Below are positions 1 through 7,533 of a DNA stretch of 64,000 nucleotides, piece by piece. The position numbers were made by a program, and so were the translations under genes. The stretch comes from JBEKCP01 sp049509515. Lineage in GTDB: Bacteria; Planctomycetota; Planctomycetia; Pirellulales; Thermoguttaceae. Position 1 is the first letter of the stretch. The number at the start of each line of letters is the position of its first letter. The DNA is taken from assembly GCA_049509515.1 (NCBI GenBank), contig JBEKZV010000024.1, positions 8,306 to 72,305 on the forward strand, given 5' to 3'. The notes under the pieces are model-generated. The model saw only the letters and a program-made list of their open reading frames with translations, was not told the DNA's origin and did not search any database.

Positions 1-588
1 GCCAACGTTGGCCCCGCGGGGATGGTTCGAGCGGACGTTCTCCACCATCCGCCCGACCGTAAAGCCGACCCGCCCCGGATCCGTGTCCCACCACTCATGC
101 GCCCTGTCGGCTCTCAGGTTCTCGCCGAGCAGAAGGGTGGTCGCCGTTCCGTCGTGGTTGCCCACGTAGTTCAACGACAGGCCCTTACCGTCCATGCAGA
201 TCTTGGTGTTCACAGCGTAAGCGCACGGCCCGTCCCCGGGGCCGGGGCTCGGAGGCGGATCGGAGGGGCAGAACATTACTTCCAGGGGCTTCTTCTGCGG
301 CTCGCCCTTCTCCCACGTTTTCCAGAGATCGAGGCGGTCGAGGTGCGGAAGAAGCATAACCACCCAGCTCACGTCCCGCCCAGCCAGTTCTTGCTTGAAG
401 CCGGGAAACTTCTTGTGTGCGGCCTCAAAGTTCAGGAGCGCCAAGGTGAGCTGCTTCTCGTGATTGTTGCAGTTCGCCCAGCGCGCAGACTCGCGGGCGG
501 ACTCGATCCCTTTCAACAGAACCGCCACAGCCACGCCGATAACTAGCATGACCACAAGCACTTCGACCTGAGTCAGCCCGCGGCGCAT
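1..588 (-). CDS. DUF1559 prepilin-type N-terminal cleavage/methylation protein, C-terminus off the window
   Basis: The minus-strand frame is open from an ATG at 588 to the left edge (196 residues), so the C-terminus is missing. The first 20 residues are the type IV prepilin/pseudopilin signature: MRRGLTQVEVLVVMLVIGVA, with Glu at position 9 after Gly-Leu-Thr, followed by a hydrophobic helix. After it come features of the planctomycete DUF1559 family, such as ESARWANCNNHEKQLTLAL near residue 36, an FCPSDPP segment and GTATTLLLGEN. A GGAGG sits about 5 bases upstream of the ATG. The family is hugely expanded in Planctomycetes and is thought to consist of exported pseudopilin-like proteins of unknown role; no specific role can be read here. 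Confidence 0.9.
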   Translation of the reverse strand, partial: MRRGLTQVEVLVVMLVIGVAVAVLLKGIESARESARWANCNNHEKQLTLALLNFEAAHKKFPGFKQELAGRDVSWVVMLLPHLDRLDLWKTWEKGEPQKKPLEVMFCPSDPPPSPGPGDGPCAYAVNTKICMDGKGLSLNYVGNHDGTATTLLLGENLRADRAHEWWDTDPGRVGFTVGRMVENVRSNHPRGANVG

Positions 589-702
589 AGGCGCCTCCGG
601 CAGAGGGCGGAGGTGATCTTCCCGAATGGGCACATTATAACGCGCCGCGGGTAGGCCAGCAACGGCCCTTCCGGCTTCATCCTTGATCCTTATCCTTGAT
701 CG

Positions 703-1689
703 CTACGGCACGAGGACGATCTTGCCGGCCAGGGTGTTCTTCTTCTGGAGCGTGGCGGCTTCCTGCAGGCGGTGCGCCTCGGCGGCCTCGGAGAGCTTCA
801 TCACCCGGTCGATCTGCGCCCGGAGCTTGCCGCGGGCCAGCCAGCGGTTCATCTCCGCCGCCGATTTCCGCTGTTCGTCCGCCGGGGCGTTGAACATGGC
901 CAACCCCAGCAGCCGGCCGTCCTTCAAGTAGAAGGGACCGATGGGCAGGGGCGAGCGGGCCTCGCGCCCGGCGAGCACGACGATGCGGCCCCGCTGGGCC
1001 AGGTGGCGGACAGCCCGCTCCAGGTTCGGCTCGCGGAGGTTCTCGAACCACACGTCGACCGGCCCGAAGCGAGCGAGGGCCTCTTCCAGGTCGCCCGTCT
1101 TGTAGTTCACCACCACGTTGGCCCCCAGCCGGCGGCAGATCTGCAGCTTGGCATCGTTGCCGGCGGTGGTCATGACCCGCGCGCCGACGGCCCGCGCCAT
1201 CTGCACCACGCACGACCCGACCCCGCCCGACCCGCCGAACACGAAGACTTGCTCGCCCATCTTCAAGCGGGCGTCGCGGAACAGGGCCAGGTGGGCCGTG
1301 ATGCCCACCAGCGCCACGGCCGCGGCATCCTGGAACGAAACCTCCTCCGGCATGGGATAGAGCCACGGCTCCTCGACCGCGGCGAAGTCGGCAAACGTCC
1401 CCTGCCGTCCCAGCAGTCCCTGGTTGCTACCCCAGACGCGGTCTCCGGCCTTGAACCGCTCGGCCTCGGGGCCGACGGACTCGACGACTCCCGCCAGGTC
1501 GCAACCGACAATGAACGGCTGGGGGAGGTCCGCCGTCACCAGGCCCGAGCGAATGTACGTGTCGATCGGATTGACCGCGACGGCCTTGACCTTGACGAGG
1601 ACCTGATTTCCCGTGGGCTTGGGCTTCGGCAGGTCGCCATAGACGATCACCTCCGGCGGTCCAACCTTCTTGATGTAAGCAGCTTTCAC
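703..1689 (-). CDS. Zinc-independent quinone oxidoreductase-like medium-chain dehydrogenase/reductase
   Basis: The 328-residue product has the MDR fold of NADPH:quinone reductases: an N-terminal GroES-like half (MKAAYIKKVGPPEV, VNPIDTYIRSG, GCDLAGVVESVG) and a Rossmann half with the nucleotide-binding motif GGSGGVGS at residues 152-159. The four-cysteine structural zinc cluster and catalytic zinc ligands of alcohol dehydrogenases are absent, which fits the quinone oxidoreductase branch. The start is GTG at 1689, chosen because the family N-terminus begins exactly there and an AGGA lies 6-7 bases upstream. It would reduce quinones or alpha,beta-unsaturated carbonyls with NADPH in the cytoplasm; the substrate cannot be told from sequence. 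It stands alone, with no same-strand partner close by. Confidence 0.87.
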   Translation of the reverse strand: MKAAYIKKVGPPEVIVYGDLPKPKPTGNQVLVKVKAVAVNPIDTYIRSGLVTADLPQPFIVGCDLAGVVESVGPEAERFKAGDRVWGSNQGLLGRQGTFADFAAVEEPWLYPMPEEVSFQDAAAVALVGITAHLALFRDARLKMGEQVFVFGGSGGVGSCVVQMARAVGARVMTTAGNDAKLQICRRLGANVVVNYKTGDLEEALARFGPVDVWFENLREPNLERAVRHLAQRGRIVVLAGREARSPLPIGPFYLKDGRLLGLAMFNAPADEQRKSAAEMNRWLARGKLRAQIDRVMKLSEAAEAHRLQEAATLQKKNTLAGKIVLVP

Positions 1690-2149
1690 GATGATCCTGT
1701 ACTGGGTACTGTCGCCTGACTTCGGAGAAAGAGAGCAATATATTCTATTTCACGGCTTGCCGATAGAGCTTGCCACATTTATTCTTCGCCCAGCCTGCCG
1801 AAAAGCCAATGACCATACTTCGGCAGGGAACAATCCCCAAGAGAAGGTGGCCCCGCCTGCTGGCCGTGCGGTACCGCGTGGGATCCCGGGAAAGACACCA
1901 GGGAGCCCAAACTGCCCGCGGGGCGGCGTGGCCCGCGTCCGTAGCCCGCCTTAAGCGATTCTCCGGGCGGGAACCGCCTAAAGGTGGCACTATGAACGGC
2001 TCATTTTCGACTACGGACGGCATAAACGCCATGCAGCCGAGCAGCCGGCCGACCCGCCGACCCGCTACGCAGGTACCCCGGGCCGGCCCGGGGTGCCCCG
2101 GCCGCCCCCCGCCCGCTGCTCTCGCCTGGACACTTTCGCCAGGACACCC
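1690..2149. other. Intergenic stretch without a convincing gene
   Basis: About 460 bases between divergent genes. Open frames exist on both strands but lack start signals and family features. An AT-richer part (about 1735-1800) borders the quinone reductase start; 1960-2000 has the inverted motif GGGCGGGAACCGCCTAAAGG typical of dispersed planctomycete intergenic DNA. Confidence 0.5.
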
Positions 2150-2183
2150 TTGTACCCCCGGCGGCGGTCTTATAGACTATAAG
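2150..2183 (+). promoter_or_regulatory. Candidate promoter of rplU
   Basis: TTGTAC at 2150-2155 is followed 15 bases later by TATAGA (2171-2176), overlapping a second -10-like TATAAG at 2178-2183. The rplU start is 35-40 bases further on. The spacing is shorter than ideal, so this is a guess from consensus only. Confidence 0.35.
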
Positions 2184-2217
2184 GTTCCAACCCGCTCAAA
2201 CCGAGTGCAGGACAGTC

Positions 2218-2562
2218 ATGTACGCGATCATCGAAGACGGCAGCCACCAACTGAAAGTCGAAGAAGGCCAGCAGATCGACATCGACTACCGAGATCTGCC
2301 GGCGGGCGAGGAAGTGAAGTTCGAGCGGGTCCTGGCCTGCCGCGATGAGAGCGGCCTGCGGATCGGCCGTCCCACGCTCGCCTCGGCCGTGGTCACGGCC
2401 CGCGTGGTCTCGGTGGTGCAGGGCCCGAAGCTCGTGGTCCAGAAGATGCGCCGCCGCAAGAACTACCGGCGACGGACCGGCCACCGGCAGCTTTTCACCC
2501 GGGTGACGATCGAGAAGATCTCGGCCGGCGCAGAGGTTTCTGCTCCTCCGCAAGAGGGGTAG
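2218..2562 (+). CDS. rplU: 50S ribosomal protein L21 (bL21)
   Basis: The 114-residue product starts MYAIIEDGSHQLKVEEGQ and has the bL21 hallmark basic segment MRRRKNYRRRTGHRQ near residues 77-91, which binds 23S rRNA domain I. Length is slightly above the usual 100-105 because of a C-terminal tail SAGAEVSAPPQEG. AGGACAG lies 5-10 bases before the ATG. The protein is part of the large ribosomal subunit. In most bacteria rpmA (L27) follows directly, often with obgE; here the next gene is a ferritin about 190 bases on, so the usual pairing is broken in this genome. Confidence 0.95.
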   Translation: MYAIIEDGSHQLKVEEGQQIDIDYRDLPAGEEVKFERVLACRDESGLRIGRPTLASAVVTARVVSVVQGPKLVVQKMRRRKNYRRRTGHRQLFTRVTIEKISAGAEVSAPPQEG

Positions 2563-2753
2563 GGTGCGAAAGGTGGCGCGTCTCGTGGGGTAGTGCGCCC
2601 CGGCGGAGGGGTCGAATTGTGCGTTCCGGCCGGTGCGAAGCCGCAGGCGGCGCCCCCTCCGGTCTGCGAAGCCGCCCGCGGTCAACGGCGCCCCTCTGGC
2701 CCGCCTGCATATGATTTAGCAGTCCACCACCAACCCGACAGGAGATGGCGACC

Positions 2754-3248
2754 ATGCTGAAGTCCAATCTTCAGGACGCGCTGAACGACCAGATGAACGC
2801 CGAGCTTGCCTCCGCGTATCTCTACCTTTCGATGGCGGGATATTTCGAGTCGCGGAGCCTTCGCGGCATGGCGCGTTGGATGCAGGTCCAGGCGCAGGAG
2901 GAATGGCGGCACGCCATGAAGTTCTTCCAGCACGTGGTGGATCGCGGCGGCCGCGTCGCCTTGCAGCAGATCGACGCCCCGAAGGAGAAATGGAACTCGG
3001 TCCAGGAGGTCTTCCAGGACGCCTTGAGTCACGAATGCCAGGTCACCGGGCGGATCCACGGCCTGGTGAAGCTGGCCGCCAGCGAAGCCGACTTCGCCAC
3101 GCACGCCTTCCTGCAATGGTTCGTCAACGAGCAGGTCGAGGAAGAAGCCAACGCGCAGTTGGTCGTCGATAAGCTCAAGTGGATCGGCGACGCCAACGTC
3201 GGCTTGCTGTTTCTCGATTCCGAGCTCGGCAAACGCGGGGCGGAGTAG
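2754..3248 (+). CDS. Ferritin (iron-storage ferroxidase)
   Basis: The 164-residue four-helix protein carries the ferroxidase residues of bacterial non-haem ferritins: Glu17 and Tyr24 in MNAELASAYLYLSMAGY, Glu50 and His53 in QEEWRHAMKFF, Glu94 in LSHECQ, and a glutamine/glutamate-rich patch VNEQVEEEANA. The frame opens at an ATG at 2745, but AGGAG (2740-2744) touches that codon; the ATG at 2754 has the right 9-base spacing and matches the family N-terminus (MLKSNLQDAL), so it was chosen. It would oxidise Fe(II) with oxygen or peroxide and store it as ferric mineral in a 24-mer. A peroxiredoxin, a metal permease and a flavodiiron protein follow on the same strand, suggesting a metal/oxidative-stress neighbourhood. 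Confidence 0.93.
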   Translation: MLKSNLQDALNDQMNAELASAYLYLSMAGYFESRSLRGMARWMQVQAQEEWRHAMKFFQHVVDRGGRVALQQIDAPKEKWNSVQEVFQDALSHECQVTGRIHGLVKLAASEADFATHAFLQWFVNEQVEEEANAQLVVDKLKWIGDANVGLLFLDSELGKRGAE

Positions 3249-3280
3249 ACGAATTAGGAATTCGCAGAATAATGGTGGGG

Positions 3281-3309
3281 CTCGCCGACCATCCTGCGCA
3301 CGGTGCCCG
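3281..3309. repeat. Dispersed hairpin repeat, copy 1 (degenerate)
   Basis: CTCGCCGACCATCCTGCGCA continues as CGGTGCCCG. It matches the hairpin repeat found at 5311, 6635, 15224 and 52685, but the stem is weakened here (ACCATCC against GCACGGT). It lies between the ferritin and peroxiredoxin genes and is followed by CGACCCACCCT, as at 5311. Confidence 0.7.
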
Positions 3310-3392
3310 ACGGTGCCCGTCGACCCACCCTGCCCCCTTGGCGCCAAGACCCAAGACTTAAGGCCGAAGACCCGAGACGAAAGGACCCGATC

Positions 3393-3983
3393 ATGTGCTG
3401 CCTGGTTACCAAGCCCGCCCCCGATTTCACCGCCACGGCCGTCATGCCGGACAATGCCATGACCGAGCTGCGGCTGTCGTCCTACCGGGGCAAGTACGTC
3501 CTGCTGTTCTTCTATCCGCTGGACTTCACGTTCGTCTGCCCGTCGGAGATCATCGCCTTCGACAAGGCGCTGGCGAAGTTCAAGCAGAAGAACACGGAGG
3601 TGCTGGGCGTTTCGGTGGATTCGCAGTTCACGCACCTCGCCTGGAAGAACACGCCGCGGAACCAGGGCGGTTTGGGCCCGATCGGCTACCCGCTGGTGGC
3701 CGACCTCAAGAAGAGCATCGCGGAGGCCTACGGCGTGCTGACGCCGGGGGGCGTCGCCCTGCGCGGCCTGTTCCTGATCGACAAGGAGGGGATCGTCCGC
3801 CACGCCCTGGTGAACGACCTCCCGCTGGGACGCAGCGTCGACGAGGCCCTGCGGGTGCTCGACGCCCTGCAGTTCACCGAGGCCCACGGCGAGGTCTGCC
3901 CGGCCAACTGGCGGCCCGGCGAAGAGGCCATGAAGCCCACCGCCAAGGGCGTCGCCGAGTACCTGGGCAAGCACGCCACGTGA
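3393..3983 (+). CDS. Typical 2-Cys peroxiredoxin (AhpC/Prx1 type)
   Basis: The 196-residue thioredoxin-fold protein has the peroxidatic Cys49 in the signature DFTFVCPSE and the resolving Cys169 in GEVCPANW near the C-terminus, so it is a typical 2-Cys enzyme acting as an obligate dimer. It reduces hydrogen peroxide and organic hydroperoxides and is recycled by thioredoxin or an AhpF-type reductase; no such reductase gene is in this window. The ATG at 3393 was chosen because GAAAGGA precedes it by about 8 bases and MCCLVTKPAPDF fits the family start; the longer open frame upstream covers repeat DNA. A run of cysteines at residues 2-3 is unusual. The permease gene starts 16 bases downstream, probably in one transcript. 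Confidence 0.94.
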   Translation: MCCLVTKPAPDFTATAVMPDNAMTELRLSSYRGKYVLLFFYPLDFTFVCPSEIIAFDKALAKFKQKNTEVLGVSVDSQFTHLAWKNTPRNQGGLGPIGYPLVADLKKSIAEAYGVLTPGGVALRGLFLIDKEGIVRHALVNDLPLGRSVDEALRVLDALQFTEAHGEVCPANWRPGEEAMKPTAKGVAEYLGKHAT

Positions 3984-3999
3984 CGCCGCCAAGACATTG

Positions 4000-5106
4000 A
4001 TGCACCTCCTGCTGGACATCACCGGGCGGAGCTGGCTCGTGCTGGGCGAGATGGCCCCCTACCTGCTCTTCGGATTCGCCATGGCCGGCCTGCTGTCGGT
4101 GCTCATCTCGCCGGAGTGGACGGAGCGGCACCTGGGCGGGCGGGGGCTGCGGCCGGTGCTGGAGGCGGCGGCGTGGGGCATCCCCCTGCCGCTGTGCTCG
4201 TGTAGCGTGATCCCGGTCGTCGCCTCGATGCGGCGGCACGGGGCCAGCCGCGCGGCCGCTACGGCCTTCCTGCTGTCCACCCCGCAGACCGGTGCGGACA
4301 GCATCGCGGCGACCTACGCCATGCTTGGCCCGGTGTTCGCAATCTTCCGGCCCGTGGCCGCCCTGCTGAGCGGCATCCTGGGCGGGTGCCTGGTGCTGGT
4401 GTTCGGCGAAAGCCGGCTGGCCGGCCCGGGAGAACCGCCCGAGATGGCCCCCTGCACCGAGGCTTGCTGCACCGGCGACCGGCGGCGGGGCATCCTGCGG
4501 CGGGCCGTCCGCTACGGCTTCGTCACCATGCCCCGCGACCTGGCCGCCCCCCTGGCCGCCGGCATCCTCCTGGCCGGCGCGATGACCGCCCTGGTACACC
4601 CCGACCAGTTGCAACACTCGCTCGGCGGCGGGCTGGTCTCGATCCTCGTCTTGATGGCCGTGGGCATCCCGCTCTACGTCTGCGCGACCGCCTCGGTGCC
4701 CATCGCCAGGGCCCTGATCTACCTGGGCGCGTCGCCGGGGGCCGCCTTGGCCTTCCTCATCGCCGGCGCCGCCACCAACTTCTCCACCCTGCCGGTGATC
4801 TGGAAAGTTCTGGGCCGGCGGACCGCGGTCTGCTACCTGCTGACCGTCGCCGCCAGCGCGGTCTTCTGCGGACTGCTGCTGGACCTCGTGACGCGCTGGG
4901 TGGGCGACTGGATGCCGCCGCTTGGCGCTGCCGGCCATGCGATGGGGGAAGGCGGCTGGGGGTCGAGCCTGTGGGCCGCCGCCTTGCTGGCCGTTTTGGT
5001 GCTCTCGTATCCGCTGTCGCGGACGCCCCGCACGCCCGCCGGGCCTGCCGCCCCCGCGGCCGACAAGCCCTGCTGCTGCGAGGCCGACGCGACGCACAAA
5101 CATTAG
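4000..5106 (+). CDS. SO_0444 family (DUF318/ArsP-like) Cu/Zn efflux permease
   Basis: This 368-residue polytopic membrane protein has about eight hydrophobic segments in two halves. The first half contains the PLCSCSV motif (Cys66 and Cys68) of the permease family that includes SO_0444 copper/zinc efflux proteins and ArsP. Extra metal-binding-like cysteines lie in the central loop (CTEACCTG) and in the C-terminal tail (KPCCCEADATHKH), both expected in the cytoplasm. A TTG at 3997 is in frame, but the ATG at 4000 is the simpler start. The gene follows the peroxiredoxin by 16 bases. The likely job is export of a thiol-reactive metal or metalloid; the substrate is inferred only from the family. 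Confidence 0.85.
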   Translation: MHLLLDITGRSWLVLGEMAPYLLFGFAMAGLLSVLISPEWTERHLGGRGLRPVLEAAAWGIPLPLCSCSVIPVVASMRRHGASRAAATAFLLSTPQTGADSIAATYAMLGPVFAIFRPVAALLSGILGGCLVLVFGESRLAGPGEPPEMAPCTEACCTGDRRRGILRRAVRYGFVTMPRDLAAPLAAGILLAGAMTALVHPDQLQHSLGGGLVSILVLMAVGIPLYVCATASVPIARALIYLGASPGAALAFLIAGAATNFSTLPVIWKVLGRRTAVCYLLTVAASAVFCGLLLDLVTRWVGDWMPPLGAAGHAMGEGGWGSSLWAAALLAVLVLSYPLSRTPRTPAGPAAPAADKPCCCEADATHKH

Positions 5107-5171
5107 TTTCCGTTGCGGAAACAACGGTAGGGTGGGCAGAGCGCAACGAGTCCCACCGATAGAGGAAGACT

Positions 5172-5305
5172 GAAGCACGAAATCCCAAACACCAAATCCC
5201 AAACAAATCCAAAACACCAACGGCGCGGCGTCTCTGTCATTGTGGTTTCGGTGATTTGAGATTGTTTGGGATTTGGAGCTTCGGATTTGGAACTTAGAAA
5301 AGAGA
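5172..5305. repeat. AT-rich fold-back intergenic repeat, copy 1
   Basis: Left arm begins GAAGCACGAAATCCCAAACA with several AAATCCCAAAC units; right arm reads GATTGTTTGGGATTTGGAGC, the reverse complement. A short GC-rich core (GGCGCGGCGTCTC) separates the arms. Related elements are at 13287, 15004 and (half) 29953. It is far less GC-rich than the flanking genes. Confidence 0.75.
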
Positions 5306-5310
5306 TGGGG

Positions 5311-5339
5311 CTCGCCGACCATGTTGCGCATGGTGCCCG
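5311..5339. repeat. Dispersed hairpin repeat, copy 2
   Basis: CTCGCCGACCATGTTGCGCA then TGGTGCCCG. ACCATG pairs with CATGGT around a TTGCG loop. It ends 38 bases before the flavodiiron protein ATG and directly follows a fold-back repeat. Confidence 0.75.
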
Positions 5340-5377
5340 TCGTCCCACCCTACAATCTCGCATTCCCAGGAAAAGCC

Positions 5378-6598
5378 ATGAACCACCCGCTGCGTCCTGA
5401 CGTCTTCTGGGTCGGCGCGATCGACTGGACGGTCCGCGACTTCCACGGCTTCGATACGCCCCGCGGCACGAGCTACAACGCCTACCTCGTCCGCGACGCC
5501 CGCACCGCCCTGGTGGATACGGTCAAGGCGGAGTTTGCCGACGCGCTGCTGGAGAACGTGGCCGCGGTGCTCGGCCAGGACCACCCGGACGCCGCTGCCC
5601 CGCCCGCCCGGCTGGATTACGTGGTCGTCAACCATGCCGAGCTGGACCATGCGGGGGCGGTGCCCGAAGTTTTGCGGGCCCATCCGGCGGCAACCGTCGT
5701 TTGCAACAGCAAGTGCCGCGCCGCGCTGGCAGCCCACTTCGACACGGCGGCGTGGAAGTTCCAGGTCGTCGCCGAGGGCCAGACGCTCGACCTGGGCCGG
5801 CACCGCTTGACGTTCTACGATACGCCCATGGCCCATTGGCCCGAGTCGATGTGGACCTGCCTGGCCGGCGAGCGGCTCCTGTTCTCGATGGACGTCTTCG
5901 GGCAGCACCTGGCCGGCGGGCCGCGATTTGACGACCAACTGCCGCTGGAAATCGTGCTGGACGAGGCGAAGACCTACTTCGCCAACATTTTCCTGCCCTA
6001 TCCGAAGGCCGTGGCGATGAGCCTCCAGAAGCTCCGCCCGCTGGAGATCGACGTGATCGCCCCCAGCCACGGGGTCATCTGGCGGTCGGGCGTGCCGCGG
6101 ATCGTCGAAGCCTACGAGCGGTGGGTCGCCGGCCGCCCGCGGGCCAAGGTGGTCGTGCTCTACGACACGATGTGGCACAGCACCCGCGCCATGGCCGAGG
6201 CGATTCTCGAAGGCGCATCGCAGCCGGGCGTCGAGGTGGAGCTGGTCCGCGTAGGAGCGACGAGCCTGACGCGGATCGCCGCGGAGGTCATGGATGCCGC
6301 CGCAGTGGCGGTGGGCTCGCCTACGCTCAACCGCGGCCCCATGCCCGCCGTGGCCGCCGTGCTGAGTTACCTCCAGGGGCTGAAGCCCTCGGGCAAGGCG
6401 GCGTTGGCCTTCGGCTCCTACGGTTGGGGCCCCGGCGGACCGGAAGCCATCCACGACGCCCTGCCGGCCCTCGGCTGGGAGCCATGCTCGCCGCCGCTGC
6501 GGTCCAAGTACCGGCCCACCCCCGACATCCTGGCCGCCTGCCGCGCCGCCGGAAAGCAACTGGCCGACCTGGCCGTGAAGGCAGTGGGCAGCGGCTAG
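5378..6598 (+). CDS. A-type flavodiiron protein (FprA family)
   Basis: The 406-residue product has an N-terminal metallo-beta-lactamase-like diiron domain and a C-terminal flavodoxin domain (from about residue 255, KVVVLYDTMWHSTRAMAEAI). The diiron ligands are present: His86, Glu88, Asp90 and His91 in NHAELDHAG, His in PMAHWPESM, Asp in FSMDVFGQH and His in PSHGVIWR. Such enzymes reduce O2 to water and/or NO to N2O in the cytoplasm with electrons from rubredoxin or a flavin reductase, neither of which is adjacent. The ATG at 5378 follows an AGGA by 6 bases; the longer frame upstream is repeat DNA. With ferritin, peroxiredoxin and permease upstream this completes a stress-protection run. Confidence 0.93.
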   Translation: MNHPLRPDVFWVGAIDWTVRDFHGFDTPRGTSYNAYLVRDARTALVDTVKAEFADALLENVAAVLGQDHPDAAAPPARLDYVVVNHAELDHAGAVPEVLRAHPAATVVCNSKCRAALAAHFDTAAWKFQVVAEGQTLDLGRHRLTFYDTPMAHWPESMWTCLAGERLLFSMDVFGQHLAGGPRFDDQLPLEIVLDEAKTYFANIFLPYPKAVAMSLQKLRPLEIDVIAPSHGVIWRSGVPRIVEAYERWVAGRPRAKVVVLYDTMWHSTRAMAEAILEGASQPGVEVELVRVGATSLTRIAAEVMDAAAVAVGSPTLNRGPMPAVAAVLSYLQGLKPSGKAALAFGSYGWGPGGPEAIHDALPALGWEPCSPPLRSKYRPTPDILAACRAAGKQLADLAVKAVGSG

Positions 6599-6634
6599 TG
6601 GGCGGCGGGAGAAGGCACCAAGAGCCCGCCGACC

Positions 6635-6657
6635 GACCATGCTGCGCACGGTGCCCG
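6635..6657. repeat. Dispersed hairpin repeat, copy 3
   Basis: GACCATGCTGCGCACGGTGC then CCG. ACCATGC pairs with GCACGGT using one G-U. It lies between the convergent flavodiiron and toxin genes, where it could act as a terminator stem, though no T-run follows. Confidence 0.7.
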
Positions 6658-6702
6658 CGGCGGGTTCGGCGCGCGGTGGGCAGCGTGTCCCTACCCATTT
6701 CG

Positions 6703-7074
6703 TCACGGGTGCGGGGTGATCGCAATGATGGTGATTTCACGTTCCCCGGGACCGTAACACCAAAACACCCGATAGGCCCCGGGCGTCTCGTGCTGGGCGT
6801 AAGCCTCAGCCTCAAAGACCTTCTCACCCTGCTTGTAAGGGTGAGGAAGCGAGCGGTACGGATGGGTCTGCAAACCCGGATGCCGGGGGTTCTCTTGAAG
6901 GTGTTTCAATGTCTTGACGACCTGCTTGAATAAGCCGGCATCCTTGGAACTTCTCGTCTTCTTGGATTTTCCGGCCGGGGCACGCTTCTCGGCCCGGTCT
7001 TTCAATACCTGATACTGGCTTATGGCTCGCTTGGTCCACTTTATACTTCTGAACGCTAGCCTTTGGCCTTTCAT
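6703..7074 (-). CDS. RelE/ParE-like toxin of a type II toxin-antitoxin pair
   Basis: A basic 123-residue protein whose C-terminal half looks like the RelE/ParE fold: LFKQVVKTLKHLQENPRHPG, then GAYRVFWCYGPGEREITIIA ending in ITPHP. This is the usual pattern of a strand carrying a conserved arginine followed by I-x-x-I-x-P-H. The N-terminus is lysine-rich and longer than in short RelE toxins. The ATG at 7074 has a GAAAGGC upstream. The antitoxin gene lies 57 bases upstream on the same strand, giving antitoxin-first order. RelE toxins cut mRNA on the ribosome and ParE toxins attack gyrase; the sequence does not decide between them. Confidence 0.65.
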   Translation of the reverse strand: MKGQRLAFRSIKWTKRAISQYQVLKDRAEKRAPAGKSKKTRSSKDAGLFKQVVKTLKHLQENPRHPGLQTHPYRSLPHPYKQGEKVFEAEAYAQHETPGAYRVFWCYGPGEREITIIAITPHP

Positions 7075-7131
7075 TTTTTTCGCCTTTCATCGCGGGGTTA
7101 TTGGGACGGTACGTCGGTTGCAGCGTTAAGA

Positions 7132-7401
7132 TCACTCGTCAAGCTCGCTGGCCAGGGAACTATCGAGATCGAGGTCAGGCGGGTTTTCGGCGAATTCCCG
7201 GTTCTTCGCCTGCCGCAGGCCCTGCGTAACCATCTCCAGAGCCTCGTGGTTCTCCCAGAGCCATGCTTCGTTCTCCGGGATGACTCGGGCCTTGACGATC
7301 CGCACTTCGGATGGGCTGATTCGCTCAATCATCACGGGGCTGTTGGCGAAGGCATTGCCCAGCGCAACCCGCCCCCTGCTGTCTGCCATCTTGGTTGTCA
7401 T
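7132..7401 (-). CDS. Antitoxin partner of the RelE/ParE-like toxin
   Basis: An acidic 89-residue protein. Its first part (TTKMADSRGRVALGNAFANS followed by VMIERISPSEVRIVKARVIP) looks like an AbrB/MazE-like beta DNA-binding segment; its second part (ENEAWLWENHEALEMVTQGL) is helical and ends in an aspartate-rich tail DLDLDSSLASELDE that would wrap a basic toxin. AGGAG sits 9 bases before the ATG at 7401. It is first in the two-gene unit and has a consensus promoter with short tandem repeats just upstream, consistent with autoregulation. Role is inferred from size, charge, order and motif pattern. Confidence 0.6.
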   Translation of the reverse strand: MTTKMADSRGRVALGNAFANSPVMIERISPSEVRIVKARVIPENEAWLWENHEALEMVTQGLRQAKNREFAENPPDLDLDSSLASELDE

Positions 7402-7436
7402 GTGAATCTCTCCTATTTCATCTAGAGGTTGAGGTT

Positions 7437-7480
7437 ATTATACTTCACAGTGGGCAGGTGGGCAAGTGGGTATTTCCCAC
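7437..7480 (-). promoter_or_regulatory. Sigma-70-type promoter and repeated operator of the toxin-antitoxin unit
   Basis: Read on the minus strand, TTGCCC (7465-7460) and a perfect TATAAT (7442-7437) are separated by exactly 17 bases, with the antitoxin ATG 36 bases downstream. On the plus strand the spacer and -35 are three 8-bp direct repeats, AGTGGGCA, GGTGGGCA and AGTGGGTA (7449-7472), followed by the inverted GTGGGTATTTCCCAC (7466-7480). Repeats across the core promoter are where autorepressing antitoxins bind. Confidence 0.65.
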
Positions 7481-7533
7481 AATCGACATCTCAGGCTGGG
7501 TTCGTTAACCGACACCCCCACTTGTGGTGTATC

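Noticed and set aside
6635..6657. Hairpin repeat as an intrinsic terminator
   Set aside because: No T-run follows on either strand, and the same sequence occurs before gene starts elsewhere.
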